A stretch of DNA of 64,000 nt, taken from Pontibacter indicus (GTDB lineage: Bacteria; Bacteroidota; Bacteroidia; Cytophagales; Hymenobacteraceae). The stretch is from positions 1,240,001 to 1,304,000 of the forward strand of contig NZ_FTPP01000001.1 in the NCBI RefSeq assembly GCF_900156345.1, written 5' to 3'. This document shows positions 26,634-33,398 of the stretch, piece by piece. Position 1 is the first letter of the stretch. Every line of letters starts with the position of its first letter. A program made the translations under genes and the position numbers. The notes below the pieces were generated by a model that was not told where the DNA came from, searched no databases, and saw nothing but the letters and a program-made list of their open reading frames with translations.

Positions 26634-27242
26634 ATGAAAAAGATATTTGCCCTAATGCTTGCCCCAGTTGTTTTGTTATTAGTCCTGCTATCAGCGGGGG
26701 ATGACCAGGCAACTACACCTACGCAAGAAACGACAACTGTACACTTTGCCAGTTTGAAAACCGACAAGCAGGTAGCAACTAATAATCGTAATAAGGCTGC
26801 TATACTTTCGAGTGCTGATGCCGTGGAGAGAGATTGGATAAGAGCTGGTGGAGACGCTCCAGCAGGCGAATTGATCACATACGCCATGTCGCTGATGGGA
26901 ACGCCTTATAAATATGGCGGCACAACTGATAGCGGATTTGACTGCTCAGGCTTTACATCGCATGTGTTCCAGGAATTTGGAGTGCCGATTTCGCGCTCTT
27001 CTACTACGCAATCTGAGGACGGTATAGCGGTGTCGCGCGATGAGGCCCAGCCGGGCGACTTGGTTATTTTTACAGGGACTAACCCGCATGTGCGCGAGCC
27101 CGGTCATGTGGGCATCGTCATTTCAGAACCGGGCGACACCATCAGCTTTGTACACTCCTCTTCTAATGGTGGTGTTAAGATCAGCCAGGTAGAGGGTACG
27201 GGTTACGATGTTCGTTTTTTGGGCGTGAGACGCGTCCTTTAA
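26634..27242 (+). CDS. Exported NlpC/P60 (C40) cell-wall hydrolase
   Basis: A 202-residue murein endopeptidase-like protein. From ATG 26634 it opens with a classical signal sequence (MKKIFALMLAPVVLLLVLLS); an in-frame TTG at 26607 is less likely. A 60-residue linker follows, then the NlpC/P60 domain at about residues 85-202. The catalytic Cys lies in GFDCSGF, His in EPGHVGIV, and a third polar residue in FVHSSSNGG. The entry motif is MGTPYKYGG. By family it cuts gamma-D-Glu-diaminopimelate links in peptidoglycan stems. The downstream membrane protein gene starts 100 bases later, separated by a weak hairpin. Confidence 0.92.
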   Translation: MKKIFALMLAPVVLLLVLLSAGDDQATTPTQETTTVHFASLKTDKQVATNNRNKAAILSSADAVERDWIRAGGDAPAGELITYAMSLMGTPYKYGGTTDSGFDCSGFTSHVFQEFGVPISRSSTTQSEDGIAVSRDEAQPGDLVIFTGTNPHVREPGHVGIVISEPGDTISFVHSSSNGGVKISQVEGTGYDVRFLGVRRVL

Positions 27243-27292
27243 GGTATAGGCCGAACAAAAAATCCTGCTAATTACGTAAGACACTCTATATA

Positions 27293-27324
27293 GCCCGACT
27301 GGCATTTGCTGGTCGGGCAAATTT
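27293..27324 (+). terminator. Weak hairpin after the NlpC/P60 gene
   Basis: GCCCGAC / GTCGGGC (27293-27299, 27312-27318) is followed by AAATTT and not a clear T run. It is a possible terminator of modest strength. Confidence 0.45.
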
Positions 27325-27342
27325 CCGCTTAAAGAAATTGAT

Positions 27343-27717
27343 ATGGTGCATCCTTACATAGCCAACTCCATCAATGCCATGGTGCTCATCCTGGCCGGTT
27401 TGGCAGCTTACTTCCTGTCCCCTGACCGCCCGCTTGAGCTCCTGCTCGCTCCTATGCTCGGCCTTCTGCTGCTTGCCGCCACTTACCATCTCAAACGCCA
27501 CAACCGGTTTGTGCTGCATACCGTCACGGCCCTCACCTTGCTGGCGGGGTTTCTGCTGATGGTGCGTATCGATCCGGATAATTTTGTGTGGGACGCCAAG
27601 CATACCCTCGTCCTGCTGATGGGCGTGAGCTGCTTTCTGGCGGCGTTCTCCTATGTGGCCTCTTTTCTGAAAGAACGCAGACTGCGCAACAATACCATTT
27701 ACAAAGACGACCTGTAA
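27343..27717 (+). CDS. Small polytopic membrane protein (124 aa)
   Basis: A 124-residue hydrophobic protein with four likely membrane spans, at about residues 8-26, 31-47, 56-75 and 85-107. The termini are charged (RRLRNNTIYKDDL at the C-end). Short polar loops contain SPDRPLE and RIDPDNFVWDAK. The layout resembles small TMEM14-like bundles, but I cannot assign a family. It lies 100 bases behind the NlpC/P60 gene on the same strand. Function unknown. Confidence 0.75.
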   Translation: MVHPYIANSINAMVLILAGLAAYFLSPDRPLELLLAPMLGLLLLAATYHLKRHNRFVLHTVTALTLLAGFLLMVRIDPDNFVWDAKHTLVLLMGVSCFLAAFSYVASFLKERRLRNNTIYKDDL

Positions 27718-27756
27718 TTGCGCCAGAAAACTTACCAGGCTAACTGAGAAGGGGGT

Positions 27757-27801
27757 AAAAGAAAAAGCGCTTGGTGTAGCCCGTCAAGTTACACCAAGCG
27801 C
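27757..27801 (-). terminator. Strong minus-strand terminator of the putative small transcript
   Basis: A 12-bp perfect stem GCGCTTGGTGTA / TACACCAAGCGC (27767-27778, 27790-27801) is followed on the minus strand by T5CT4. On the plus strand it has no T tail, so it belongs to a minus-strand transcript. Confidence 0.85.
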
Positions 27802-28067
27802 CTTAAGAATCCTTCAAATCTTAACAAGCGGCGCCCTGTTTTGCAGCAGCACCATCACTCAAGACCAAAGGTAATATTTACTGCGCAAGCAGTAGATACT
27901 CACTGCTTACTAAGCCAGCTCACCGTTGAGGTGAACACTATTACCAAGGCTTACTAAGACGACTGATGGATTAGACATAGCACCTCCTTTCTCTTTAGTC
28001 CGACATAAACCATGCGCCGCTGCCGTTGGCAGTCATACGCAGGCCGCAGCACTCGCCGCTTTCACTG
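27767..28067 (-). ncRNA. Putative structured small transcript with mini-ORFs
   Basis: On the minus strand a promoter-like pair (TTG, 20-base spacer, TAACTTTA, 28074-28104) and a strong terminator delimit about 300 nt with no long ORF. Foldable elements are: CTGCC/GGCAG near 28030; a long arm CTTAGTAAGCC with GGCTTAGTAAG (10 of 11 pairs) around an inner GTTCACC/GGTGAGC hairpin (27910-27960); TACTGC/GCAGTA (27878-27893); and a possible long-range GGTAATA/TATTACC pairing. It also has a perfect Shine-Dalgarno sequence and a 22-codon ORF. It does not show RNase P, tmRNA, SRP or 6S landmarks that I know. It could be a regulatory RNA, a small-peptide gene or both. Confidence 0.45.
27910..27978 (-). 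CDS. Putative 22-residue peptide behind a perfect Shine-Dalgarno
   Basis: ATG at 27978 to TAG at 27910 encodes 22 residues rich in Ser, Asn, Val and Leu, starting MSNPSVVLVSLG and ending NGELA. The sequence AAAGGAGGTG (27981-27990) lies 2 bases upstream, fully complementary to the 16S 3' tail, though the distance from GGAGG to ATG (4 bases) is short. Bacteroidota genes seldom carry such a site. A preceding 13-codon frame (ATG 28036, stop 27995) ends just before it. Much of the mini-ORF overlaps hairpin arms, so translation and folding would compete. Whether it is translated is unknown. Confidence 0.35.
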   Translation of the reverse strand: MSNPSVVLVSLGNSVHLNGELA

Positions 28068-28073
28068 ATAGTA

Positions 28074-28104
28074 TAAAGTTAAAACAACGCGGATAAGTTC
28101 ACAA
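28074..28104 (-). promoter_or_regulatory. Candidate promoter of the small minus-strand transcript
   Basis: Minus strand: TTG (28102-28104), a 20-base spacer, then TAACTTTA (28074-28081), one base off the TAnnTTTG consensus. Expected start near 28067. Confidence 0.45.
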
Positions 28105-28323
28105 GGTTCTGCACTTTATTTATCGTCTTTTCTTTTGAAAGTAGAGAGAGTGGCCCGCCATTTGTATCCTGTTATTTTAAGCAGCTCAAAATGAAGCCAA
28201 TACAATTAAGTGAGGGACTGCTAACAGGTATAGATTCAATCAAAATAGCTGACGCCTACCGGATAAAAAAAAATGAATGAATTTGCTGCTCGGACCTAAA
28301 TCTCGACCGATGGTGGATTTTAG

Positions 28324-28353
28324 TTGAAGAATGAATTATTTTTTCTATATTTC
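28324..28353 (+). promoter_or_regulatory. Promoter of the DUF2147 gene
   Basis: TTG (28324-28326), a 19-base spacer and TATATTTC (28346-28353) fit the Bacteroidota sigma consensus TTG-N19-TAnnTTTG with one mismatch. The ATG at 28385 lies 31 bases downstream. Confidence 0.55.
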
Positions 28354-28384
28354 GTTACTAATCTTATTAAAAAAGAACTCGATC

Positions 28385-28816
28385 ATGAAAAAACACCTGC
28401 TAACCCTTGTAGCCCTGATGCTCTTCACTTCTGTAGCGTGGGCACAGAAACTCTCCCCTGTTGGCATCTGGACCAATGAAGATGGCAAAGCCCGTTTCGA
28501 GATCTACCAGTCAGGCGATAAACTGCACGGTAAGATCGTACAACTGAAGGAGCCGCTCCGAAACGGAAAGCCGAAGCTGGATGAGAACAACCCGGATAAG
28601 AAGCTGCGCAACCGCCCACTGCAAGGCATGGTGTTTATGAAGGACTTTAAGTACGACGGCAGCAACAAATGGGATGATGGCACGATCTACGATCCGGAGA
28701 GTGGCAAGACCTACTCCTGCTACATGAAAATGACAGGCAAGGACAAGATGGAAGTAAAAGGCTACATTGGTATCTCCCTGATCGGAAGAACACAGAACTG
28801 GACGCGCGTAGAGTAA
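28385..28816 (+). CDS. DUF2147 exported protein
   Basis: A 143-residue secreted protein. The signal peptide MKKHLLTLVALMLFTSVAWAQ is cut near residue 21. The mature domain matches the DUF2147 family, small lipocalin-like beta barrels: PVGIWTNEDGKARFEIYQSGDKLHGKIVQL, then NRPLQGMVFMKDFKYDG, the DGTIYDPESGKTYSCYMKM block and the closing GYIGISLIGRTQNWTRV. Family members sit in the periplasm and have no established biochemical role. An in-frame upstream start (28331) would bury the signal peptide and is rejected. It has its own promoter and a strong terminator. Confidence 0.93.
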   Translation: MKKHLLTLVALMLFTSVAWAQKLSPVGIWTNEDGKARFEIYQSGDKLHGKIVQLKEPLRNGKPKLDENNPDKKLRNRPLQGMVFMKDFKYDGSNKWDDGTIYDPESGKTYSCYMKMTGKDKMEVKGYIGISLIGRTQNWTRVE

Positions 28817-28838
28817 GCGCTATACCTTGCCTATAAGC

Positions 28839-28870
28839 AAAAAAGGTTGGCCCTAAAGCCAACCTTTTTT
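28839..28870. terminator. Bidirectional terminator
   Basis: A perfect 13-bp stem from A6GGTTGGC to GCCAACCT6 (28839-28851, 28858-28870) with a 6-base loop lies between convergent genes ending at 28816 and 28940. Confidence 0.92.
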
Positions 28871-28939
28871 GTTTTCAACCCTTTACTGCTTTATTAAACT
28901 GATTTCAGCGCAAAAGGTTTACTATACCTGTCGTCAGTA

Positions 28940-29449
28940 TTAAAATACCTGCAGCACCTGGTAGGTCTTGTCTCTGAAAACAAAGCTCTCCCCGCTCGTT
29001 TTGCCTTCCATGGCTTTGTAAAGCGGCGACAGTCCTGAGATGGCGTAGAACGACTCCCCGTCGACTTTGATCTCGCCCAGGCTCACGCCTATAAAATAGT
29101 TCTGAAGCTCTGTCATCACCACCGCACCAAAGGACACCTCTTTGTTTTCCTTCGTCGAGTTCACCCGCTTCAGCACCCCCATGGTGGTGATCAGCTCGTC
29201 CAGCTGGCGCGCATACATGTCGCGCTGTATCTGGCAGGCCTCCCTGAAGGATTCAAATTTGTCTTCAATGGCGCCATGGTGCTCGTTGGCGCTCTCCTGC
29301 GCTTCGTCCATGGCCTCTTTCGCTGCCTGAATTTGCGTGCTTAATAGCTTGGTTGACTCCTGCAGCAGTTTTTTCTTCAGTTCAAGTTCTTGTGTTAGCG
29401 TCATCATGGTATATAGATTATCCGTTAAACGATCAATTTTGAGGGGCAT
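28940..29449 (-). CDS. Coiled-coil protein with GreA-like C-terminal domain
   Basis: A 169-residue cytoplasmic protein. Residues about 18-95 form a long coiled coil (LTQELELKKKLLQESTKLL through QRDMYARQLDELITTMGVLKRV). Residues 105-169 form a Gre-like FKBP-fold domain: GAVVMTELQNYFIGVSLGEIKVDGESFYAISGLSPLYKAMEGKTSGESFVFRDKTYQVLQV parallels the GreA C-domain, including the 'SP(I/L)xxAMxGK' stretch. This could bind RNA polymerase like Gre factors, but the coiled-coil tip lacks an obvious acidic pair. Translation probably starts at the MM pair (29404 or 29407), because the first 14 residues look unstructured. Confidence 0.8.
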   Translation of the reverse strand: MPLKIDRLTDNLYTMMTLTQELELKKKLLQESTKLLSTQIQAAKEAMDEAQESANEHHGAIEDKFESFREACQIQRDMYARQLDELITTMGVLKRVNSTKENKEVSFGAVVMTELQNYFIGVSLGEIKVDGESFYAISGLSPLYKAMEGKTSGESFVFRDKTYQVLQVF

Positions 29450-29708
29450 CAGGAAGTTTTGCGTCTGCTTATAACTTCAATGGGCATGAATTGTTTCGGC
29501 TGCGTATAAACAGAAATATTTTTATCCGAAATTGACCTATTAAGGTGATTCCCAGATGCCATATAACGCAAAACCTTCCTGAATGTTAGCTGCATTAATC
29601 ATAAAATTTTATACTATATAGCGAAGTTTCAGGATTTGATGTAACTTATACCCACTCGTAGTGCTGTCTCACCGGAATTTGAAGAAAATCCCCAAAATGC
29701 CGCTATAC

Positions 29709-31898
29709 ATGAAACACGCTTTACTCCTTTTGTTGTGTCTCCTGATAATCAGTTTGAAATCCACGGCCACACACATTGTAGGCGGCGAACTGGAGATAGA
29801 ACATCGCTCGGGCTATACCTACCGCATCACAATGAACCTCTACTTTGACGATGTGAACGGCACACCAGGCGCGCGGGACCCTTCTGCCAACATCAGGATA
29901 TTCGATAAGGGGAACAACCGCTTCATGATGGATGTACAGTTGCCACTGCGCAGCGACACCTTTGTCAACTATACCGACATTGCCTGTACGATTGGGGAGT
30001 TGCGCACCCGCCGCATTGTGTACTCACAGGACGTTGTGCTGTCTCCTAACATGTTCAACAACCAGCAGGGCTACTACATGGCTTGGGAGCGCTGCTGCCG
30101 TAACCGCACGATCAACAACATCATCATGCCAGACGCGGCGGGTCAGGTTTTCTACATGGAGTTTCCGCCTGTTACAAAAAACAGCGCCCAGTTCGTCAAC
30201 TCATCTCCACGCCTGTTCCCGCCATTGAGTGACTATGCCTGTGCGAACGAGCTGTTCTACTACGACTTTAGCGGAACAGACAGCGACGGCGACTCGCTGG
30301 TATACGACATGGTCACCCCGCTCAACGGTTATGCCACCGCAGACCCATCCAATGCGGCTCCTATTGCCAGGCCCGCGCCCTACCCCGAAGTAAGGTGGAT
30401 GCCGGGGTATAATCGCAGCAACCAGATTCAGGGCTCCCCCCCGATTATTATCGATAAGCAGACGGGTCGCCTGACCGTGCGACCTGACCGTGTGGGCCTT
30501 TTCGTGTTTGCAGTGCGCGTGCAGGAGTACCGTGACGGAGTAAAGATCGGTGAAGTACGCCGTGACTTTCAACTGCTTGTAAAAGACTGTCCGCGTAACG
30601 AGAGCCCGCAGGTACAGGCCAGGGTAAATGGCCAGACCACCAATTATAAACGGGGTGATGTGATCCGCATCAACCCAACGGATGCCCGTTGCCTCAACAT
30701 AGAATTTACCGATCCGGACCCCAATTCCAGAATCACGCTCTATGCCCGACCCGTCAACTTCAGCAGCGACCAGTATACCTTCACAGGCACTACCAGCGGC
30801 ATAGTAAATGCACCCGGCAGCCAGGAATCGTTAAAAGCTGACATTTGCTTTGATGAGTGCTTCGACACCGAGGGGAAGGTCTTTAAACTTGACCTGATCG
30901 TGAAAGACAATGGCTGCAGCCTGCCCAGACAGGATACACTGCAGGTGAGCTTCATCATTGATCCTATACCTAACGAGCCGCCCACGATCCAGCTTTCGAA
31001 GCCGGACCGGCTTTTCACGGTGATGGAAGGCGATGTGATTGACTTCAACGTGCTGGGTTTTGACGCCGACAACGACGAGGTGAGTATTTCGGCCAAAGGG
31101 CTGAACTTCGACATCAACTCGCTGCCGATCACCTTTCAGAACAGCAGCAGCATCGGACAGGTGCAGTCGCCTTTCAAGTGGCTGATCGATTGCAAAACCG
31201 TCGGGCAGAAAACTTACCAGATTGAATTTACAGCTACCTCCATGGTCTGCGGCAAGGAGCTGACACAAACAGAGGTGATTGAAGTGAGGACGGTTTACCC
31301 CAACCAGGTGCCGGTGCTGACCACTGACAAGCAAGTGCTGGTGTTTGAACTGGATCTGAACGAACCTTTTGAGGCTAATTTCACAGGCACCGACCTGGAC
31401 CAACACCTGTTGAGCATGCAGGCCCGTGGCGAGAACTTCGACCTGGCCAGTTTGGGTATGACCTTTACGTCGACAGGCGGTGCGGGAGCTGCCACAGGTA
31501 AGTTTAACTTTACGGCCAATTGCGAAGCCTTTAAAGGAGGTGTGTTACGGGTAAATTTTATGCTGATGGAAGACGCCTGCGCTCCTTCGCCCACGCAGCA
31601 AATCACGATGGAGTTTAAAGTGAAAGTGCCGGATTACAAGACGTTCGTACCGCCCAACATCTTCACCCCCAACGCCGACGGTCTGAATGACTTCTTTGAG
31701 ATACCAGGTATGCCAGCAGATGTTTGCACGAGCGCCTTCCAGCACATCCGCATCTACAATCGCTGGGGCAAAGAGGTTTTCTCGAGCACGGCGCACGACT
31801 TTAAATGGGACGGCAAGGACGTGAACGACGGGGTATATTACTACGTGATCGACTACGGAGCAGACAAGTTCAGGGGATCTGTCACGTTGGTGCGCTAG
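29709..31898 (+). CDS. Secreted protein with T9SS type B sorting (gliding-associated) domain
   Basis: A large exported protein (about 729 residues from ATG 29709; ATG 29697 is also possible). The signal peptide is MKHALLLLLCLLIISLKSTA, and the mature part opens THIVGGELEIEHRSGYTYRI, which is typical of a Bacteroidota family. Repeated cadherin/Ig-like modules follow; they carry DSDGDSLVYDM, EFTDPDPNSR, GFDADNDEVSI and GTDLDQHLL calcium-type turns. The C-terminal 85 residues (FVPPNIFTPNADGLNDFFEI, IYNRWGKEVFSS, DGVYYYVIDYG, GSVTLVR) are the type B (CHU_C) sorting domain of type IX secretion. The product is probably a surface adhesin or polymeric matrix protein; this is inference. It is convergent with the cytochrome oxidase gene with a 5-base gap. 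Confidence 0.92.
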   Translation: MKHALLLLLCLLIISLKSTATHIVGGELEIEHRSGYTYRITMNLYFDDVNGTPGARDPSANIRIFDKGNNRFMMDVQLPLRSDTFVNYTDIACTIGELRTRRIVYSQDVVLSPNMFNNQQGYYMAWERCCRNRTINNIIMPDAAGQVFYMEFPPVTKNSAQFVNSSPRLFPPLSDYACANELFYYDFSGTDSDGDSLVYDMVTPLNGYATADPSNAAPIARPAPYPEVRWMPGYNRSNQIQGSPPIIIDKQTGRLTVRPDRVGLFVFAVRVQEYRDGVKIGEVRRDFQLLVKDCPRNESPQVQARVNGQTTNYKRGDVIRINPTDARCLNIEFTDPDPNSRITLYARPVNFSSDQYTFTGTTSGIVNAPGSQESLKADICFDECFDTEGKVFKLDLIVKDNGCSLPRQDTLQVSFIIDPIPNEPPTIQLSKPDRLFTVMEGDVIDFNVLGFDADNDEVSISAKGLNFDINSLPITFQNSSSIGQVQSPFKWLIDCKTVGQKTYQIEFTATSMVCGKELTQTEVIEVRTVYPNQVPVLTTDKQVLVFELDLNEPFEANFTGTDLDQHLLSMQARGENFDLASLGMTFTSTGGAGAATGKFNFTANCEAFKGGVLRVNFMLMEDACAPSPTQQITMEFKVKVPDYKTFVPPNIFTPNADGLNDFFEIPGMPADVCTSAFQHIRIYNRWGKEVFSSTAHDFKWDGKDVNDGVYYYVIDYGADKFRGSVTLVR

Positions 31899-31903
31899 AG
31901 CGC

Positions 31904-32530
31904 TTAAGCCATAAAGAGGATTACCAGGTATAACGTGAGCCAGATGGCGCCCAGAAAATGCCAGTAAGTGTTGAGCATGGTCAGCTGCAGCCGGCGGTAG
32001 GGGTCGCGGATAAAGATGAGGCTGCGCACGCCGTCGCCTGCCATATGGGCCGTTTTGATCAGCAGAAAAGCCAGAAAGATCATGCCGCCGAGCAGGTGCA
32101 GCAGGTGCAGTGCCGTAATCAGGTAGAGGTAACTGCCCGAGGCTTTCCCGGTAAAGTAGGCACCGGAGATTGTTAGTTCGCGCCAGCCCAGTATTTGCGC
32201 CCCGATGAAGGCCACCCCCAGCAGAAACGTCATGGCCAGGTAGCGGGTCATCTTGCGGAGCTTGTCTTTCTTGTAAATGCGGGGAACCTTGCTGATGGTA
32301 TAGCTGCTGAAGAGCAGAAAAAGGGTGCTGATGCTGAAGAATTTCGGAAGCGAGAACTGTTCGCTGCCGAATCCGCCCGTACGCACAAAAGCCACTACCA
32401 GCACAAAGAAGAGCACACCAATGCCCACCATGCTCAGGTATAGCAGCATCCGGATCGGGTGCAGATGCTCGATCTTGCCAAACGCTGAGCCCCGGCGTGC
32501 GTCTACCTTATTCTTTCTGTCCTGGTTCAT
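31904..32530 (-). CDS. Cytochrome c oxidase subunit III-like protein
   Basis: A 208-residue membrane protein with five predicted spans, as in short-form heme-copper oxidase subunit III. Spans lie at about residues 27-47, 62-80, 95-113, 135-158 and 182-205. Conserved elements are the ALHLLHLLGGMIFLAFLL helix and YWHFLGAIWLTLYLVILF at the end, where the subunit III signature falls. It belongs to the terminal oxidase module, but no subunit I or II gene is in the window, so it is an orphan copy here. It starts next to a patch with many stops and has no detectable partner. Confidence 0.88.
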   Translation of the reverse strand: MNQDRKNKVDARRGSAFGKIEHLHPIRMLLYLSMVGIGVLFFVLVVAFVRTGGFGSEQFSLPKFFSISTLFLLFSSYTISKVPRIYKKDKLRKMTRYLAMTFLLGVAFIGAQILGWRELTISGAYFTGKASGSYLYLITALHLLHLLGGMIFLAFLLIKTAHMAGDGVRSLIFIRDPYRRLQLTMLNTYWHFLGAIWLTLYLVILFMA

Positions 32531-32821
32531 GTCGAGTCATCTCCCCGAGCATTCCCGGCTTATGGCTGCGGGCCTCCTCTGCTTAATTGAATTACGGGTA
32601 ATTTATCTTATCTGTATACCAACTAGAGGGGGTTATAGTTTTGTAAATGCTTCACAAAAAATAAGATTTCGCGGTCTTATTTAAGCTTCAGACCGTGTTT
32701 TGCCGATATAGGGCGGCGCGTGGCCAAATTCAAAAGGTTCCGGGTGACAAACCGATGCCGAAGTCCTATCTTTCGCAGCTGATTTGCGTTAGCAGGAGTA
32801 CACGCTACTACATGCCCCGAT

Positions 32822-33385
32822 ATGATTAAATGGTTACTCCCTGTGCTTTGTTTTCTGCTGATGGCTGCACCCACGCTGGCGCAACAGAACCGAACGCCCT
32901 TCACGGCCAATAACAGCATCCAAATCAGTCTGGAGGGCGCCAGCAGCACCTACGATTTTCAGTCAATTAAAATGCTGGTGCGCTACGACCAGAATACGAG
33001 CAAACTTGAGTGCCTGCTGCCAATCGAGAACCTGCTGCCGGCCAACGACTCCAGCCCGGTATCCATGGTGCAGGACGTCTTTTTTGCATCCCGCTACCCA
33101 GAGCTGTATATTGAGATCGAAGCCCCTATTGAGCAGATCAATGCCGGTAAACGAAGCAGGCAGACCCTGAACAGCCGGGTGTTCATTAACATACAAGGCA
33201 TTGTCAAAGAAATGGTGGTCCCGGTCACGTTCACACCCGACCGTAAAACGATTACCTTCAGCACCAGCTTTGAACTGATGCTGCAGGATTTGCGCCTGCG
33301 GGTACCCGCCCGCTATACGTCCAGGCTGACGGGGCGCATGCTGTTTACGGTTCGCAGCGCACGCTGGGCTGACCTCAGAAACTGA
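32822..33385 (+). CDS. YceI-like periplasmic protein
   Basis: A 187-residue exported protein with a signal peptide to TLAQQ (residues 1-21). The mature part is a beta-rich lipocalin-like domain resembling YceI: YDFQSIKMLVRYDQNTSKLECLLPIENL, FFASRYPELYIEIEAPIEQI, SRVFINIQGIVKEMVVPVTF, FSTSFELMLQDLRLRVPARY. YceI proteins bind isoprenoid lipids; ligand and role here are unknown and the match is weak. A possible -7 box (TATCTTTC at 32767-32774) lies 47 bases upstream. The patatin gene begins 13 bases after its stop, so the two probably form an operon. Confidence 0.75.
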   Translation: MIKWLLPVLCFLLMAAPTLAQQNRTPFTANNSIQISLEGASSTYDFQSIKMLVRYDQNTSKLECLLPIENLLPANDSSPVSMVQDVFFASRYPELYIEIEAPIEQINAGKRSRQTLNSRVFINIQGIVKEMVVPVTFTPDRKTITFSTSFELMLQDLRLRVPARYTSRLTGRMLFTVRSARWADLRN

Positions 33386-33398
33386 TAAAAAAAGAACT

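Noticed and set aside
27981..27990. CACCTCCTTT on the plus strand, identical to the 16S rRNA 3' tail
   Set aside because: Only about ten bases match and the flanks are unlike 16S, so it is not an rRNA fragment. It reads better as a Shine-Dalgarno sequence on the other strand.
28191..28280. 29-codon plus-strand frame before the DUF2147 gene
   Set aside because: No hydrophobic or functional pattern, and a promoter for the next gene overlaps the region just downstream.
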